The notes beneath the pieces were generated by a model, which did not search any database, was not told where the DNA came from, and was given only the letters and a program-made list of their open reading frames with translations. Shown here one piece after another: positions 53,747 through 63,613 of a stretch of 64,000 nt of DNA. How positions within the stretch are numbered: the stretch's first letter is position 1; every line of letters begins with the position of its first letter. The stretch is from an uncultured Acidobacteriota bacterium. Lineage in GTDB: Bacteria; Acidobacteriota; Terriglobia; Bryobacterales; Bryobacteraceae. The stretch is from contig CADEFM010000002.1 of NCBI GenBank assembly GCA_902826605.1, positions 124,001 through 188,000 of the forward strand, in the 5' to 3' direction. Made by a program: the position numbers and the translations under genes.

Positions 53747-56373
53747 CCTTCCGGGCGACGCACGGATTATTCCTGCCGGTCTGCATACTCCTATCGCTTT
53801 CTACAGTAGCCTCCGCATATCACCATTGGATGTTCTTGACGTCCTCCGGAGCGCCGCCGATAGCGGTACCCGCACGCTTCGATCTGAGCCTGGTCAGATC
53901 CAACACGGTGCAATACTTCATTGCCGGCTCTGGTCCCGCGATCCTCACCCCGGGCGATACCCCGACGGCGGTTCATAGCGAGGTTCAACAGGCCGCCGCT
54001 GTTTGGAACAGCGTTTCCAGTTCGGCGTTGCGGGTTGGCTTTGGAGGAATTGTACCGGTAGGTGCGCCGATCCAAGCGGGCCCCCGGATCGATGTAATTT
54101 TCGATGACGAGATGCCTCCCGGGATACTCGCCCAAACCACGCCCAGTTTTCCGGCGGACCTTAGCTTCCTGACGGCGGAAGGAACCTCATTCGTTCCGTT
54201 AATGCGGTCGAGGATTCAGTTACGAAACGACCTTACAGCGATTGGTCTTGAGCAACCTAGCTATGCGGATCAGTTCTTCCTCACTCTGATTCACGAATTC
54301 GGCCACGCCATAGGGTTGCAGCATACGCTGACGTCGAGCGTGATGTCCACTTCGGTAACGCGCGGGGTAAAACGCGGAACGCCACTGGCTGCAGACGACA
54401 TCGCAGGCGTTTCGACGCTCTACCCCGCGCCAGGCTATCTGGCCAGCACGGGTTGGATCACCGGAAGGGTGATGCTGGACCAATCCCCAGTGAACATGGC
54501 GAGCGTAGTGGCGCTTTCTTCCACGGGAGCAGCAGTGAGCACGCTAACGAACGTGGACGGAACGTATCGCATTGAGGGTTTGAGGGCTGGGGCCTACATG
54601 GTATATGCCCACCCGCTGCCGCCCGCTGCCTTGGGCGAGACATGGCCGGGCGCCATCGCGCCAACCGCCGATAGAAATGGGAACATTTATCCCGCACACA
54701 CCGCGTTCGATACGCAATTTTACCCGGGAACACGGGATTGGCGGCAGGCGAATCAATTCAAGATCTTTCCTGGCCGTCCCGCCGGGGGTATCGACTTCGC
54801 GATGCAGCCGCGCGCGGATCCAGGGATTTATAGCATGGAGACGTACGGCTATCAGGATTCTATTCCGGTCGCCGTGCCTCCTTTGGCTGCCGAATCCCGG
54901 CACTCGGTCGTTTTTCACGCCTCCGGCACCACCGTGAATCAGGAGTCGGAAATAGCTCCAGGATTGAACGTGGATGTTGTAGGGAAGGGCGCCTCGATTG
55001 AGGCGGGAAGCTTGGGATATTACACGCAGGGGTTTCTGCTCATGACGGTTGCCACGGAACAAGCAGACGTGAGCAGGCCTGTCACGCTAGCGGTCTCGCG
55101 AGGTGACGACTTGTATGTGCTGCCGTCCGCATTCTGGGTGGAACCAGCCGCGCCACCAGCGGTTTTTGCAGTGGCATCCGCCGCCACTGACGCGGGCGCA
55201 CAGCTTGCGATTGTGAATGGGGCAAATCTGACGGCGGGTACGCGCTTCCTATTTGACGGGGCGCCCGGCAAGACGATTTCCATCGGGGAAGATAACTCCA
55301 TTCTCATCGCACCTCCGCCCGCGCCTAGCGCCCACCAGGCGGTGGTCGAAGCAGTGAACCCGGATGGACAGACATCGCTTCAGGCTCTGGATGCCGCCAA
55401 CCGCCCATTGTATTTGTATCCCGTTCAGGACGACAGGTCCCTTTCAGCAGAGCCGGCCATACTTCCGGCGGGCGCCGATGGTATGGTCAGGATCAACGGA
55501 GTCAACACGCATTTCACACCGGGGCAGACGCGGGTAGGATTCGGATCCAGCGATCTTTCGCCAGAACGAATTTGGGTGACCGATGCAACGCACATGCTGG
55601 TCAACGTAAAGGTGGATACAGTCGCGAGTGCGGGTCCGCTGGCCGTAACGGTCTCGACCGGCCTGGAGATGATAACGGGTGCCACAGGTTTGGAAATAGC
55701 TCCAGCCGCCGAACCGTTCATCAGTTTACGCACTCCCGCGATTAATGCCGCCACCGGCCTGGCGGGCGTGCCTGCGGGTGGAACGGCGCTGATTCGCACG
55801 ACCGGGTTGCCTTTGGACCGAACGGGTTGGATTCTGCGTATCGGTGGAGTCGACACCGCTTTCACAGCAGACGATCAAGGTGTGATTTCCGCGCATGTTC
55901 CTGATGGGCTGACGCCCGGACCGCAGGTGGTCGAACTCTTCGGCACGGCCGGTCTGGCCGCACCCGGCATTGTCATGCAATTGGATTCGCCGCCACCGGT
56001 GATCCTCGCTGCATTTAATAATTCAGCGGCGGATGGAGTTGGTTTGCCGGTGAGCTGGTTTACACCGGTACTTGCGGGAGACACGGTCACGCTCACGGTA
56101 GAGGGTTTGGCGGAAAGCTTATTCGCTGATCCATCGGGGCTTTCCCTAACGCTTGGTAATTCGGCTGTCGGGGCCATCTTCACGCCTGCGGATGGCAACC
56201 TGGTAACGGTTCAATTCGTCATGCCGATCGTGCCCTTCAATCCGGATTTTCCCGGTCAGGCATTCCTCAGAATCGGCGCCGAGACGCGATTGTCGGATTT
56301 CTTTGCCCTGGACATACAGGTAGATCCGCCACCCTCGCCTAGCCAGGCAGAAAGCCCGTCGTCCTCTAACTAG
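53743..56373 (+). CDS. secreted matrixin-like metalloprotease with Ig-like/IPT tail
   Basis: 876 residues with a signal peptide (FRATHGLFLPVCILLSLSTVASA). The catalytic zincin motif HEFGHAIGLQH is at 184-194, with a Met in SSVMSTSV behind it as Met-turn. Then comes a carboxypeptidase-regulatory-like domain (about 243-345: GWITGRVMLDQSPVNMASVVALS..., TNVDGTYRIEGLRAGAYMVYAHP). About 400-860 are beta-sandwich IPT/TIG-like repeats (VNGANLTAGTRFLFDG, INGVNTHFTPGQTRVGFGSSDL). An extracellular protease with substrate-binding modules. Confidence 0.8.
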   Translation: MTFRATHGLFLPVCILLSLSTVASAYHHWMFLTSSGAPPIAVPARFDLSLVRSNTVQYFIAGSGPAILTPGDTPTAVHSEVQQAAAVWNSVSSSALRVGFGGIVPVGAPIQAGPRIDVIFDDEMPPGILAQTTPSFPADLSFLTAEGTSFVPLMRSRIQLRNDLTAIGLEQPSYADQFFLTLIHEFGHAIGLQHTLTSSVMSTSVTRGVKRGTPLAADDIAGVSTLYPAPGYLASTGWITGRVMLDQSPVNMASVVALSSTGAAVSTLTNVDGTYRIEGLRAGAYMVYAHPLPPAALGETWPGAIAPTADRNGNIYPAHTAFDTQFYPGTRDWRQANQFKIFPGRPAGGIDFAMQPRADPGIYSMETYGYQDSIPVAVPPLAAESRHSVVFHASGTTVNQESEIAPGLNVDVVGKGASIEAGSLGYYTQGFLLMTVATEQADVSRPVTLAVSRGDDLYVLPSAFWVEPAAPPAVFAVASAATDAGAQLAIVNGANLTAGTRFLFDGAPGKTISIGEDNSILIAPPPAPSAHQAVVEAVNPDGQTSLQALDAANRPLYLYPVQDDRSLSAEPAILPAGADGMVRINGVNTHFTPGQTRVGFGSSDLSPERIWVTDATHMLVNVKVDTVASAGPLAVTVSTGLEMITGATGLEIAPAAEPFISLRTPAINAATGLAGVPAGGTALIRTTGLPLDRTGWILRIGGVDTAFTADDQGVISAHVPDGLTPGPQVVELFGTAGLAAPGIVMQLDSPPPVILAAFNNSAADGVGLPVSWFTPVLAGDTVTLTVEGLAESLFADPSGLSLTLGNSAVGAIFTPADGNLVTVQFVMPIVPFNPDFPGQAFLRIGAETRLSDFFALDIQVDPPPSPSQAESPSSSN

Positions 56374-56387
56374 TGCGTGCCGCCCCC

Positions 56388-56420
56388 AAAAAAATGCGAG
56401 GCGATTGTGCATCGCCCCGC
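56388..56420 (-). terminator. intrinsic terminator of the TonB-receptor gene
   Basis: On the minus strand GCGGGGCGAT-GCACA-ATCGCCTCGC folds into a 10-bp stem with one mismatch and is followed directly by seven T. It begins 26 bp after the receptor stop. Confidence 0.8.
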
Positions 56421-56445
56421 TTGATGGGAATCGGAAGATGTGGTG

Positions 56446-59400
56446 TTAGAAGTTATATCGCAGCGAGAACTGGATTTGGCGTTGCGCGCCCAATCCCACG
56501 TCCTTGCTAACCGTGCCGTTGAATACGCCGAACGCTCCGCCGGCCGCTGCGCTGGTGTATGGCTGGCCAGGCTGGATTTGGTTGGCCCCAGTTCCCAACG
56601 CAGCGGCCAGTTGTGCAGGTGGATTCGCGAAATTGGCGCGGTTCAGCAGGTTGTAAATTTCCGCGCGGAATTCGATATTCTGGCTCTCGCGGATCACGAA
56701 GCGCTTGTGCAGCGTGAAGTCGAACTGAGCTATGCCCGGCCCGTGCAGTGCGAAACGCCCCAAGTTGCCGAACTGGCCTGGTTGCGGAATGGAAAAGGCC
56801 GCGGGATTGAGAAAAAAGCGCTTGTCGGCCCCTTGAATGTAAGGGCTCACACCCGCCACCACGTCGGGACGGCGATTGCTGCGGAACGCGCCGCCACCCG
56901 GATTATTGATCACCGCGATCCCGCCGCCCGGGTTCGCCGCCGTGAATGCGCCTGTAGTGGGGTTCTGCCACACGATGTCAGGGCGCGAGATAGTGAGATC
57001 CACTGGCAGGCCGGTGCGGGCGTTTAAGATCCCCCCCACTTCCCAACCACCAAAGACGCCGTTTGCCAGCTTGTTGTTCAGCTTCACCGGAAGTGCATAC
57101 AGAGCCGAGAGATTCATGCTGTGGCGCACGTCGAATGCGTTGTTGCCGCGGTCCTGGGCGAAATTGAGGGGGTTTTGCGTGGTCTGCGCCTCATTGGAAC
57201 CGCCCGTGTTGCCGATGCTGCGTCCCCAGGTCCACTGGAATCCAGCGGTCAACCCCTGCGCGAACCGGCGATTGACGCTGGTTTGCAGTGAATTGTAGTT
57301 GTCCGTGCCGCCGCTTGTTTTGTAGTCGATCTGCGCGAACTGGCTGCCGAACTGTAACAGGGGCGTGCCAGTGGTTGGATTTACGCCAATCACGCGATTG
57401 GTCCAAGAGCGCAGGAACAAGTTACGACCTTGACTGCCTACGTAAGCAACCGTCAGTACAGTATTGCTGGGCAGTTGCTGTTGGATAGAAGCGGTATAGG
57501 AGAGAATTCGCTCCGGCACCGTGTATCCAGGGGCGTACGCGCGCGGCTGGAAGCCCGAGAGATTATTCACATCGAAACCCGCGAGCACCTGCGACGCAAC
57601 CACTGGGAAGATCGCTGCGCTTCCGGTCAGTACCCGGCTGGCGCGGTCCGAGTCAATCGGCTGAATGAGATCTTCCGTCTGTCCCGGTCCGTAGTAAAAG
57701 CCCGATCCAACCCGAAACACGGTTTTGTTCTTGAGCGCTTCCGGGGCCCATGTGAACGCCAACCGGGGAGCGAAGTTCGTCTTGCGAGCCTGATACCACG
57801 GCGTGGTATTCGGCATAATACGGCCTTCATCCGCGTTAAATAACACGGAGAGGTTGCGGTCTTCGCGAAGTGGCGAATAGTATTCGTACCGAAGCCCGTA
57901 GCTCATGGTGAAATTCGGCCGAATCTTCCATTCATCCTGTGCGTACCCGACAAAATACCACTGCTTGGCGAAACGCTCGCCGGTGGCACCCCCGTTGAAT
58001 GGATCGGGAGCGCTGGTATCACCCAGCACCAGCACCTGGCTGGGAGTATTGGTGAGCAGTCCGTTGAGATTCTGGAATGTGTAAGTTGTGCCGCCCAGAC
58101 GGTCCGTAAAGATCTTAACCGGCCTGAACTCGACACCGAATTTGAGTGAGTGGGTACCCTTGACGACGCTCAAGTTGTCAATGAAAGACATAGTGTAATT
58201 GGTATAGGGCTGGCCACGGCCGTTTTGGGTGCTATTGCTGCGGACCAGATTGCCCAGCTGGGCTGCGCCTGCATTTGCGCCTTGGCCCCCCACACCCGGG
58301 ATTGCCACGGTGCCGGTGAAACTAACGGTGAAGGCGCTGGTGTCCACCCCAGGAATCCCAGGTGTGTAGCCGGAGACACGCGTCTTCGCGCCGTTGTAGC
58401 CGATTTTCATTTCATTGACCACCGATGGCGAGAAGATCTGCTGGATTCCCAACACGGCGTTCTGCGGGACCGCAGTCACTAAAGAATAGCTGCCGGTGAC
58501 GTCGAGAGGATGCTGGAGATAACCTTGGTCGCGGTTGTAGCGCAGGTACATGCTTAACCGATCGCTGACGTGATAGTCGACACGCAGACTGCCGAAGTAT
58601 TCATCCAGCGAATCGCTGCCTGAAAAACGAGCTAGGTCGAGGTCTGCATTGCTGGTGGGCGTTCCCGTGGGGTATCCCGCGAGCAAGGGCTGAATGGCAG
58701 GCACGGCGCGTGCCCTTGCCGCCGCGCTAGGCACAGTGGCGATGTAGTTGACCGACGCACGCTGCCGCAACGTTTCAAAGGCCGAAAAGAAAAACAGTTT
58801 GTCTTTCTTGATCGGCCCGCCGATGGAACCTCCGAATTGGTTTAGACGCAGTGAGGACTTAGTGGCGCCATCGAAAAAATTCCGTGCGTCCAGTGCGTCG
58901 TTGCGAATGTACTCGAACAAGCCGCCGTGAAACGCATTGCCGCCGGACTTGGTGACAATACTGATCTGCCCCGAGGAACCCGTGCCGAACTCGGCCGGAT
59001 AGTTGCTCGATTCCACTCGAAATTCGGCCACGGTTTCCAGGCTTGCCTGCAGCCGGAAGCCGGTGGAACTTTCACCGTTCAAATTGCCTGGGGAAGCGTC
59101 GATGATCGAGCTTCCTTCCACGCCATCGAATCGAACCGCATTCTGTTGATTTGCCCTCCCACTAAACCGGATGTTGTCAAACGACCCTCCGCCTGACGTC
59201 TGAGCACCCGGCGTCAATAAGTAGAGCTGAGAAAGCTGGCGCCCATTGAGCGGCAGCGTAGCGACCTCGCGCGAGTTGACGTTCGCGCCGAGTGATGCGG
59301 AACTGGTGTCCACTTGGGTCAGTTCACCGCCGGAGACCGTGATCTCAGAGGCTACCGAGGCCGGATTCAAGGTTAGATTCAGGGTCCTTTCCTGGCCCAC

Positions 59401-59670
59401 CGAAAGGTTCACGCCGCTAATTTCAGTTGGGCCCAAACCATTTCCACTGCCCACCACTTTGTAGCTGGAAGGCGGCAAATTCGTGATGATGTAATAGCCT
59501 TTTTCGTCAGCGGTGGTTTCACGATTCGCACCAGTCTTGTCATTGGTAAGGGTAACGGTTGCCTTAGGAATCACAGCGCCCGTGGAGTCCGTTACTGTAC
59601 CTACTATCCGTGCCTGGTCCTGGGCCAGAGCGTATACACTCAGCGAAAGGAAGAGGAAGAGTTGTTTCAT
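56446..59670 (-). CDS. TonB-dependent receptor-like outer-membrane protein with carboxypeptidase-regulatory domain
   Basis: 1074 residues from the ATG at 59670. Signal peptide MKQLFLFLSLSVYALA. Residues about 20-105: CarboxypepD_reg domain (RIVGTVTDSTGAVIPKATVTLTN, ETTADEKGYYIITNLPPSSYKV). Plug about 110-230 with LPLNGRQLSQLYLLTPGAQ and FRVESSNYPAEFGTGSSGQISIVTKSGGNAFHG. The beta-barrel runs to a C-terminal FSLRYNF. This Oar-like type is strongly amplified in Solibacter-like Acidobacteria and probably handles oligosaccharides, peptides or proteins. No TonB box is obvious. Convergent with the matrixin gene. Confidence 0.88.
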   Translation of the reverse strand: MKQLFLFLSLSVYALAQDQARIVGTVTDSTGAVIPKATVTLTNDKTGANRETTADEKGYYIITNLPPSSYKVVGSGNGLGPTEISGVNLSVGQERTLNLTLNPASVASEITVSGGELTQVDTSSASLGANVNSREVATLPLNGRQLSQLYLLTPGAQTSGGGSFDNIRFSGRANQQNAVRFDGVEGSSIIDASPGNLNGESSTGFRLQASLETVAEFRVESSNYPAEFGTGSSGQISIVTKSGGNAFHGGLFEYIRNDALDARNFFDGATKSSLRLNQFGGSIGGPIKKDKLFFFSAFETLRQRASVNYIATVPSAAARARAVPAIQPLLAGYPTGTPTSNADLDLARFSGSDSLDEYFGSLRVDYHVSDRLSMYLRYNRDQGYLQHPLDVTGSYSLVTAVPQNAVLGIQQIFSPSVVNEMKIGYNGAKTRVSGYTPGIPGVDTSAFTVSFTGTVAIPGVGGQGANAGAAQLGNLVRSNSTQNGRGQPYTNYTMSFIDNLSVVKGTHSLKFGVEFRPVKIFTDRLGGTTYTFQNLNGLLTNTPSQVLVLGDTSAPDPFNGGATGERFAKQWYFVGYAQDEWKIRPNFTMSYGLRYEYYSPLREDRNLSVLFNADEGRIMPNTTPWYQARKTNFAPRLAFTWAPEALKNKTVFRVGSGFYYGPGQTEDLIQPIDSDRASRVLTGSAAIFPVVASQVLAGFDVNNLSGFQPRAYAPGYTVPERILSYTASIQQQLPSNTVLTVAYVGSQGRNLFLRSWTNRVIGVNPTTGTPLLQFGSQFAQIDYKTSGGTDNYNSLQTSVNRRFAQGLTAGFQWTWGRSIGNTGGSNEAQTTQNPLNFAQDRGNNAFDVRHSMNLSALYALPVKLNNKLANGVFGGWEVGGILNARTGLPVDLTISRPDIVWQNPTTGAFTAANPGGGIAVINNPGGGAFRSNRRPDVVAGVSPYIQGADKRFFLNPAAFSIPQPGQFGNLGRFALHGPGIAQFDFTLHKRFVIRESQNIEFRAEIYNLLNRANFANPPAQLAAALGTGANQIQPGQPYTSAAAGGAFGVFNGTVSKDVGLGAQRQIQFSLRYNF

Positions 59671-59831
59671 TCCCCCACACGATAACAATCCATCCGTTAC
59701 GGAACTGTGAATATTAGGTCAATCTTCCGCAAAACGGTGTGGCGTCTAAAGGTAAACCGTTTGAACGGAGCACTCTATCGCATGAAAACGAGGCGCTTGT
59801 GTGGCTCGTGCGTCATCCAACGCCGCGATTA

Positions 59832-59849
59832 CTGTAACAGATTTGTAAC
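59832..59849 (+). promoter_or_regulatory. Pho box upstream of pstS
   Basis: Direct repeats CTGTAAC (59832-59838) and TTGTAAC (59843-59849) are spaced 11 bp apart, the architecture of PhoB/PhoP sites. They lie 24 bp before the pstS start, so PhoB-type activation under phosphate starvation is likely. Confidence 0.65.
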
Positions 59850-59872
59850 ATGACAGTGCCAAAATCGGGTAG

Positions 59873-60901
59873 ATGAGAAGAATGAAATTCATACTCTTTT
59901 TGTTACCTGTGGCGATGGCCCTAACCGCCTCGGGCCAACAGGTATTAATCAACGCGGCTGGCGCCACATTTCCCTATCCGATGTACTCGAAATGGTTTGA
60001 CGAGTATCACAAGAAGTTCCCAAAGCTTCAGTTCAACTATCAGTCGATCGGGTCCGGTGGAGGTATTAAGCAGGTCACTGAGGGCACTGTCGATTTTGGG
60101 GCGAGCGACGGCCCGATGACAGACAAGCAGATCGCGGATTTTAGAGCCAAGCACGGCGGCTCCGGCGTGCTGCACTTCCCAACGGTGCTGGGTGCGGATG
60201 TGCCGGTATACAACCTTCCAGGTGTCGCTCAGCAGCTGAATTTCACACCTGAGGCTCTGGCTGGGATTTTCCTTGGCAAGATCACGAAGTGGAATGACGC
60301 GGAACTCGTGAAGGCTAACCCTGGAGTGAGTCTTCCCGCGAAGGATATTATTGTCGTTCATCGCTCCGATGGCAGCGGAACTACCTACGTATGGGTCGAT
60401 TACCTTTCAAAGGTAAGCAAAGAATGGGAAACCAAGGTCGGACGCGGCACTTCAGTAAACTGGCCCGTGGGTCTGGGGGGTAAGGGTAACGAAGGAGTTT
60501 CGGGCCAGGTAAAGCAAACGCCCAATTCATTGGGATATATCGAATTGGTCTATGCCGTGCAAAACAAGATGGCGTATGGAAAAGTCAAGAATGCCGCTGG
60601 CACTTTCGTGGCTCCTGGGTTGGCGGGCGTGACCGCCGCTGCGGCGTCGGTGAAGGATATGCCGGCCGATTTTCGTGTATCTATTACCAATGCTCCTGGC
60701 AAAGACTCTTATCCCATTGCGAGCTTCACTTGGCTGCTCATACCCGAAAAAATTACCGATCCGACTAAAAAGAAAGCTATCAAGGAATTTCTGGCCTGGA
60801 TGCTGGTGGAAGGGCAAAAGATGTCCGCTGTATTAGGCTATGCGCCTCTGCCGGCGACCATGATCGCGAACGAACAGAAAGCGATCGCGAAAATTCTGTA
60901 A
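59873..60901 (+). CDS. pstS: phosphate ABC transporter substrate-binding protein
   Basis: 342 residues, signal peptide ending near SGQQ. INAAGATFPYPMYSKWFDEYHKKFP, YQSIGSGGGIKQVTEGTVDFGASDGPMTD, HRSDGSGTTYVWVDYLSKVS and KGNEGVSGQVKQTPNSLGYIELVYA hold the phosphate-binding Ser/Thr/Asp residues. A second ATG at 59882 is possible. It heads pstSCAB-phoU. Confidence 0.94.
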   Translation: MRRMKFILFLLPVAMALTASGQQVLINAAGATFPYPMYSKWFDEYHKKFPKLQFNYQSIGSGGGIKQVTEGTVDFGASDGPMTDKQIADFRAKHGGSGVLHFPTVLGADVPVYNLPGVAQQLNFTPEALAGIFLGKITKWNDAELVKANPGVSLPAKDIIVVHRSDGSGTTYVWVDYLSKVSKEWETKVGRGTSVNWPVGLGGKGNEGVSGQVKQTPNSLGYIELVYAVQNKMAYGKVKNAAGTFVAPGLAGVTAAAASVKDMPADFRVSITNAPGKDSYPIASFTWLLIPEKITDPTKKKAIKEFLAWMLVEGQKMSAVLGYAPLPATMIANEQKAIAKIL

Positions 60902-60911
60902 GCCATTACGT

Positions 60912-61886
60912 ATGGCGGCGACATCCACACCTCTGGCCGGCTCCGGACCTTCGCGGTCGGCCCGGTCATTTATTGAGAGACTGCGCTCGGGCGACCAGGT
61001 CGCCCACGCCATCACCCTCGCGGCGGCCGCAAGCATACTGTTGCTGACCGGGTTGTTGGTCTATGAGCTTTTCATCCACTCCTCGGAAACACGGGCAAAG
61101 TTCGGATGGTCGTTCCTGTTTACACAGACCTGGGACCCGGTTGCCGACGAGTACGGCGCTCTTCCATTTATCTACGGAACGTTAGTGTCCTCGGCCTTGG
61201 CTCTATTAATCGGAATCCCGCTGGGTGTAGGGGCTGCGATTTTCCTCGCCGAACTTGCGCCGCCAAAGATTTCCGATGCGCTCACATTCTTGATCGAATT
61301 ATTGGCGGCTGTGCCAAGCGTGATCTATGGACTTCTGGGGATCTTTGTCCTGGTGCCGCTGTTGCGTATTGTCGAACCCGCCATCCGCTCCGTGCTGGGG
61401 TGGACTCCGCTCTTTCAAGGTCCCTTTTATGGGGTCAGTTTGTTCTCGGCGGGCGTTGTTCTTTCGGTGATGATTGTGCCGTTTATCATCTCCATTTCGC
61501 GTGAAGTAATTCGCGCCGTTCCCGCGGACCAGCGGGAAGCCGCGTTGGCGCTGGGAGCGACACGTTGGGAAGCCACTTGGGATGTGGTCATACCTTACGC
61601 GAAGAGCGGCATATTGGGCTCGATCTTTCTCGCCTTGGCTCGCTCTCTGGGAGAGACCATGGCGGTGACGATGGTGATCGGCAACGATCCGAAAATCAAG
61701 GCATCCTTGTTTGCGCCGGGCTACTCGATTGCCGCGGTGATTGCCAATGAATTCACGGAAGCGACGGGTGATATTTACACCAGCGCGCTGATCGAACTAG
61801 GGCTAGTGCTGTTTGGGCTGACCATTGTTATCAACGCACTGGCGCGGGCTTTAGTAGCCACTGGAAATAGGGGAGGGAATGCATGA
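60912..61886 (+). CDS. pstC: phosphate ABC transporter permease
   Basis: 324 residues, six helices. SFLFTQTWDPVADEYGALPFIYGTLVSSALALLIGIPLGVGAAIFL and the EAA loop VPADQREAALALGATRWEATWDVVIPYAKSGI are PstC-typical, followed by ARSLGETMAVTMVIGN. Starts 10 bp after pstS; overlaps pstA by 4 bp. Confidence 0.94.
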   Translation: MAATSTPLAGSGPSRSARSFIERLRSGDQVAHAITLAAAASILLLTGLLVYELFIHSSETRAKFGWSFLFTQTWDPVADEYGALPFIYGTLVSSALALLIGIPLGVGAAIFLAELAPPKISDALTFLIELLAAVPSVIYGLLGIFVLVPLLRIVEPAIRSVLGWTPLFQGPFYGVSLFSAGVVLSVMIVPFIISISREVIRAVPADQREAALALGATRWEATWDVVIPYAKSGILGSIFLALARSLGETMAVTMVIGNDPKIKASLFAPGYSIAAVIANEFTEATGDIYTSALIELGLVLFGLTIVINALARALVATGNRGGNA

Positions 61887-62734
61887 CTTCTCTGCATACT
61901 CTCCGGCGCAAGGCCGTGAATGCAGTAATGCTGTCACTCACAGGACTCTGTACCTTTGCCGCTGCAGGCACCCTCGTGTTCATCTTGGGCTATCTGTTTG
62001 TGCACGGCGCAAAGGATTTGAGTTTGGATTTTTTCACGAAATTGCCCACGCCGGTTGGCGAGACCGGTGGCGGTATGGCAAACGCGATTGTCGGCAGCGC
62101 GAAGCTATTGCTGATTGCAATGCTGGTGGGAGTGCCCATCGGTTTTCTGGGCGGCGTTTACCTGGCCGAATTTGGCGGCGCCACATTTTCGTTTCTGGTC
62201 CGTTACGTGACAGACCTGTTGAACGGCGTTCCATCCATTGTCATCGGTATCTTTGCTTACACACTGATCGTGCTGCCGCAAAAGCACTTTTCGACCATTG
62301 CTGGCGGGCTCGCGCTGGGTGTGATGATGATACCTATTGCCGTGCGTTCCACCGAGGAATTTCTGCGCGCCGTGCCTGCATCTTTGCGCGAAGGTGCGAT
62401 GGCGTTGGGCGCTTCGCGAACGAAATCCATTCTCACGGTTGTCATTCCGGCCGCAAAAAATGGGATCATGACAGGAATCATGCTAAATTTGGCGCGAGTC
62501 GCAGGTGAAACCGCGCCGTTGCTTTTCACTAGTTTTAGCAACCGTTTCTGGAGTCCTGGATGGGAACAACCGACGGCCGCGCTACCCGTGATGATTTTCA
62601 CTTATGCGATTTCTCCGTACGAAGATTGGCACCAGCAAGCGTGGGCCGCCGGATTTGTGCTGCTGATGCTGGTATTGAGTGTCAACATAATCGCGCGTCT
62701 GCTGCTGGCGAAACGAAAGCACGTGGCCCGTTAA
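61883..62734 (+). CDS. pstA: phosphate ABC transporter permease
   Basis: 283 residues. [46 protein letters not shown] and [53 protein letters not shown] are PstA signatures, including the Arg-Glu pair needed for transport. Coupled to pstC by ATGA. Confidence 0.94.
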   Translation: MTSLHTLRRKAVNAVMLSLTGLCTFAAAGTLVFILGYLFVHGAKDLSLDFFTKLPTPVGETGGGMANAIVGSAKLLLIAMLVGVPIGFLGGVYLAEFGGATFSFLVRYVTDLLNGVPSIVIGIFAYTLIVLPQKHFSTIAGGLALGVMMIPIAVRSTEEFLRAVPASLREGAMALGASRTKSILTVVIPAAKNGIMTGIMLNLARVAGETAPLLFTSFSNRFWSPGWEQPTAALPVMIFTYAISPYEDWHQQAWAAGFVLLMLVLSVNIIARLLLAKRKHVAR

Positions 62735-62738
62735 ACCT

Positions 62739-63584
62739 ATGCAAGCCTCCGCTCCTAAGTCTCAAATGGAACTGACCATGCCGACACCCACGAATTCCTC
62801 CGCCTTAGGGGCGTCTGAGGGAACGTCCGCAAGCACTATCAAGCTCAGCGCCACGGACCTCAATTTTCACTACGGCAGTTTTCAGGCTCTGCATGGCATC
62901 TCGATGAAAATCTATGCCAACAGGGTGACGGCGTTCATCGGTCCCTCCGGCTGCGGAAAATCCACATTCCTGCGTACCCTCAATCGATTGAATGAGGCGG
63001 TTCGTAATACGCGTGTAGACGGCACCGTTCTTCTGGATGGACAGGATATTCACGATATCGAGGTGTCCGAGCTGCGCCGCCGCGTGGGCATGGTGTTCCA
63101 GCGCTCCAATCCGTTTCCGAAATCGATTTTTGAAAATGTCGCCTACGGGCTGCGGATCAATGGAATGGCCTCCAACCGCGCGAGGTTGCGCGAGGCCGTG
63201 GAACAGAGTCTGCGCCGCGCGGCGCTGTGGGATGAGGTAAAAGACAAGCTGAACCAGTCTGCCTACGGACTCTCCGGGGGGCAGCAACAGCGGCTGTGTA
63301 TCGCGCGAGCCCTGGCAGTGAATCCCGAGGTACTCTTGCTGGATGAGCCATGCTCGGCGCTTGACCCCATTGCCACGGCCAAGATCGAAGACTTGATTTT
63401 CCAGCTGAAAGATAGCTGCACCATTGTGATCGTCACCCATAACATGCAACAGGCAGCGCGCGTGGCGGACTTCACCGGCTTCTTTCTGCTGGGCCGTTTG
63501 ATTGAGTTCGATGGCACGACGGTCATTTTCAAGAATCCCGCCAAAAAAGAAACCGAAGATTACGTCACTGGACGGTTTGGCTGA
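62739..63584 (+). CDS. pstB: phosphate ABC transporter ATP-binding protein
   Basis: 281 residues. Walker [32 protein letters not shown] (PstB marker), signature [17 protein letters not shown], Walker [13 protein letters not shown], switch [13 protein letters not shown]. The first 30 residues are variable; ATG codons at 62766 and 62781 are alternative starts. Couples ATP hydrolysis to PstCA. Confidence 0.95.
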   Translation: MQASAPKSQMELTMPTPTNSSALGASEGTSASTIKLSATDLNFHYGSFQALHGISMKIYANRVTAFIGPSGCGKSTFLRTLNRLNEAVRNTRVDGTVLLDGQDIHDIEVSELRRRVGMVFQRSNPFPKSIFENVAYGLRINGMASNRARLREAVEQSLRRAALWDEVKDKLNQSAYGLSGGQQQRLCIARALAVNPEVLLLDEPCSALDPIATAKIEDLIFQLKDSCTIVIVTHNMQQAARVADFTGFFLLGRLIEFDGTTVIFKNPAKKETEDYVTGRFG

Positions 63585-63613
63585 GCATTGCGGAACGGAG
63601 ACTGTGAAATAGC

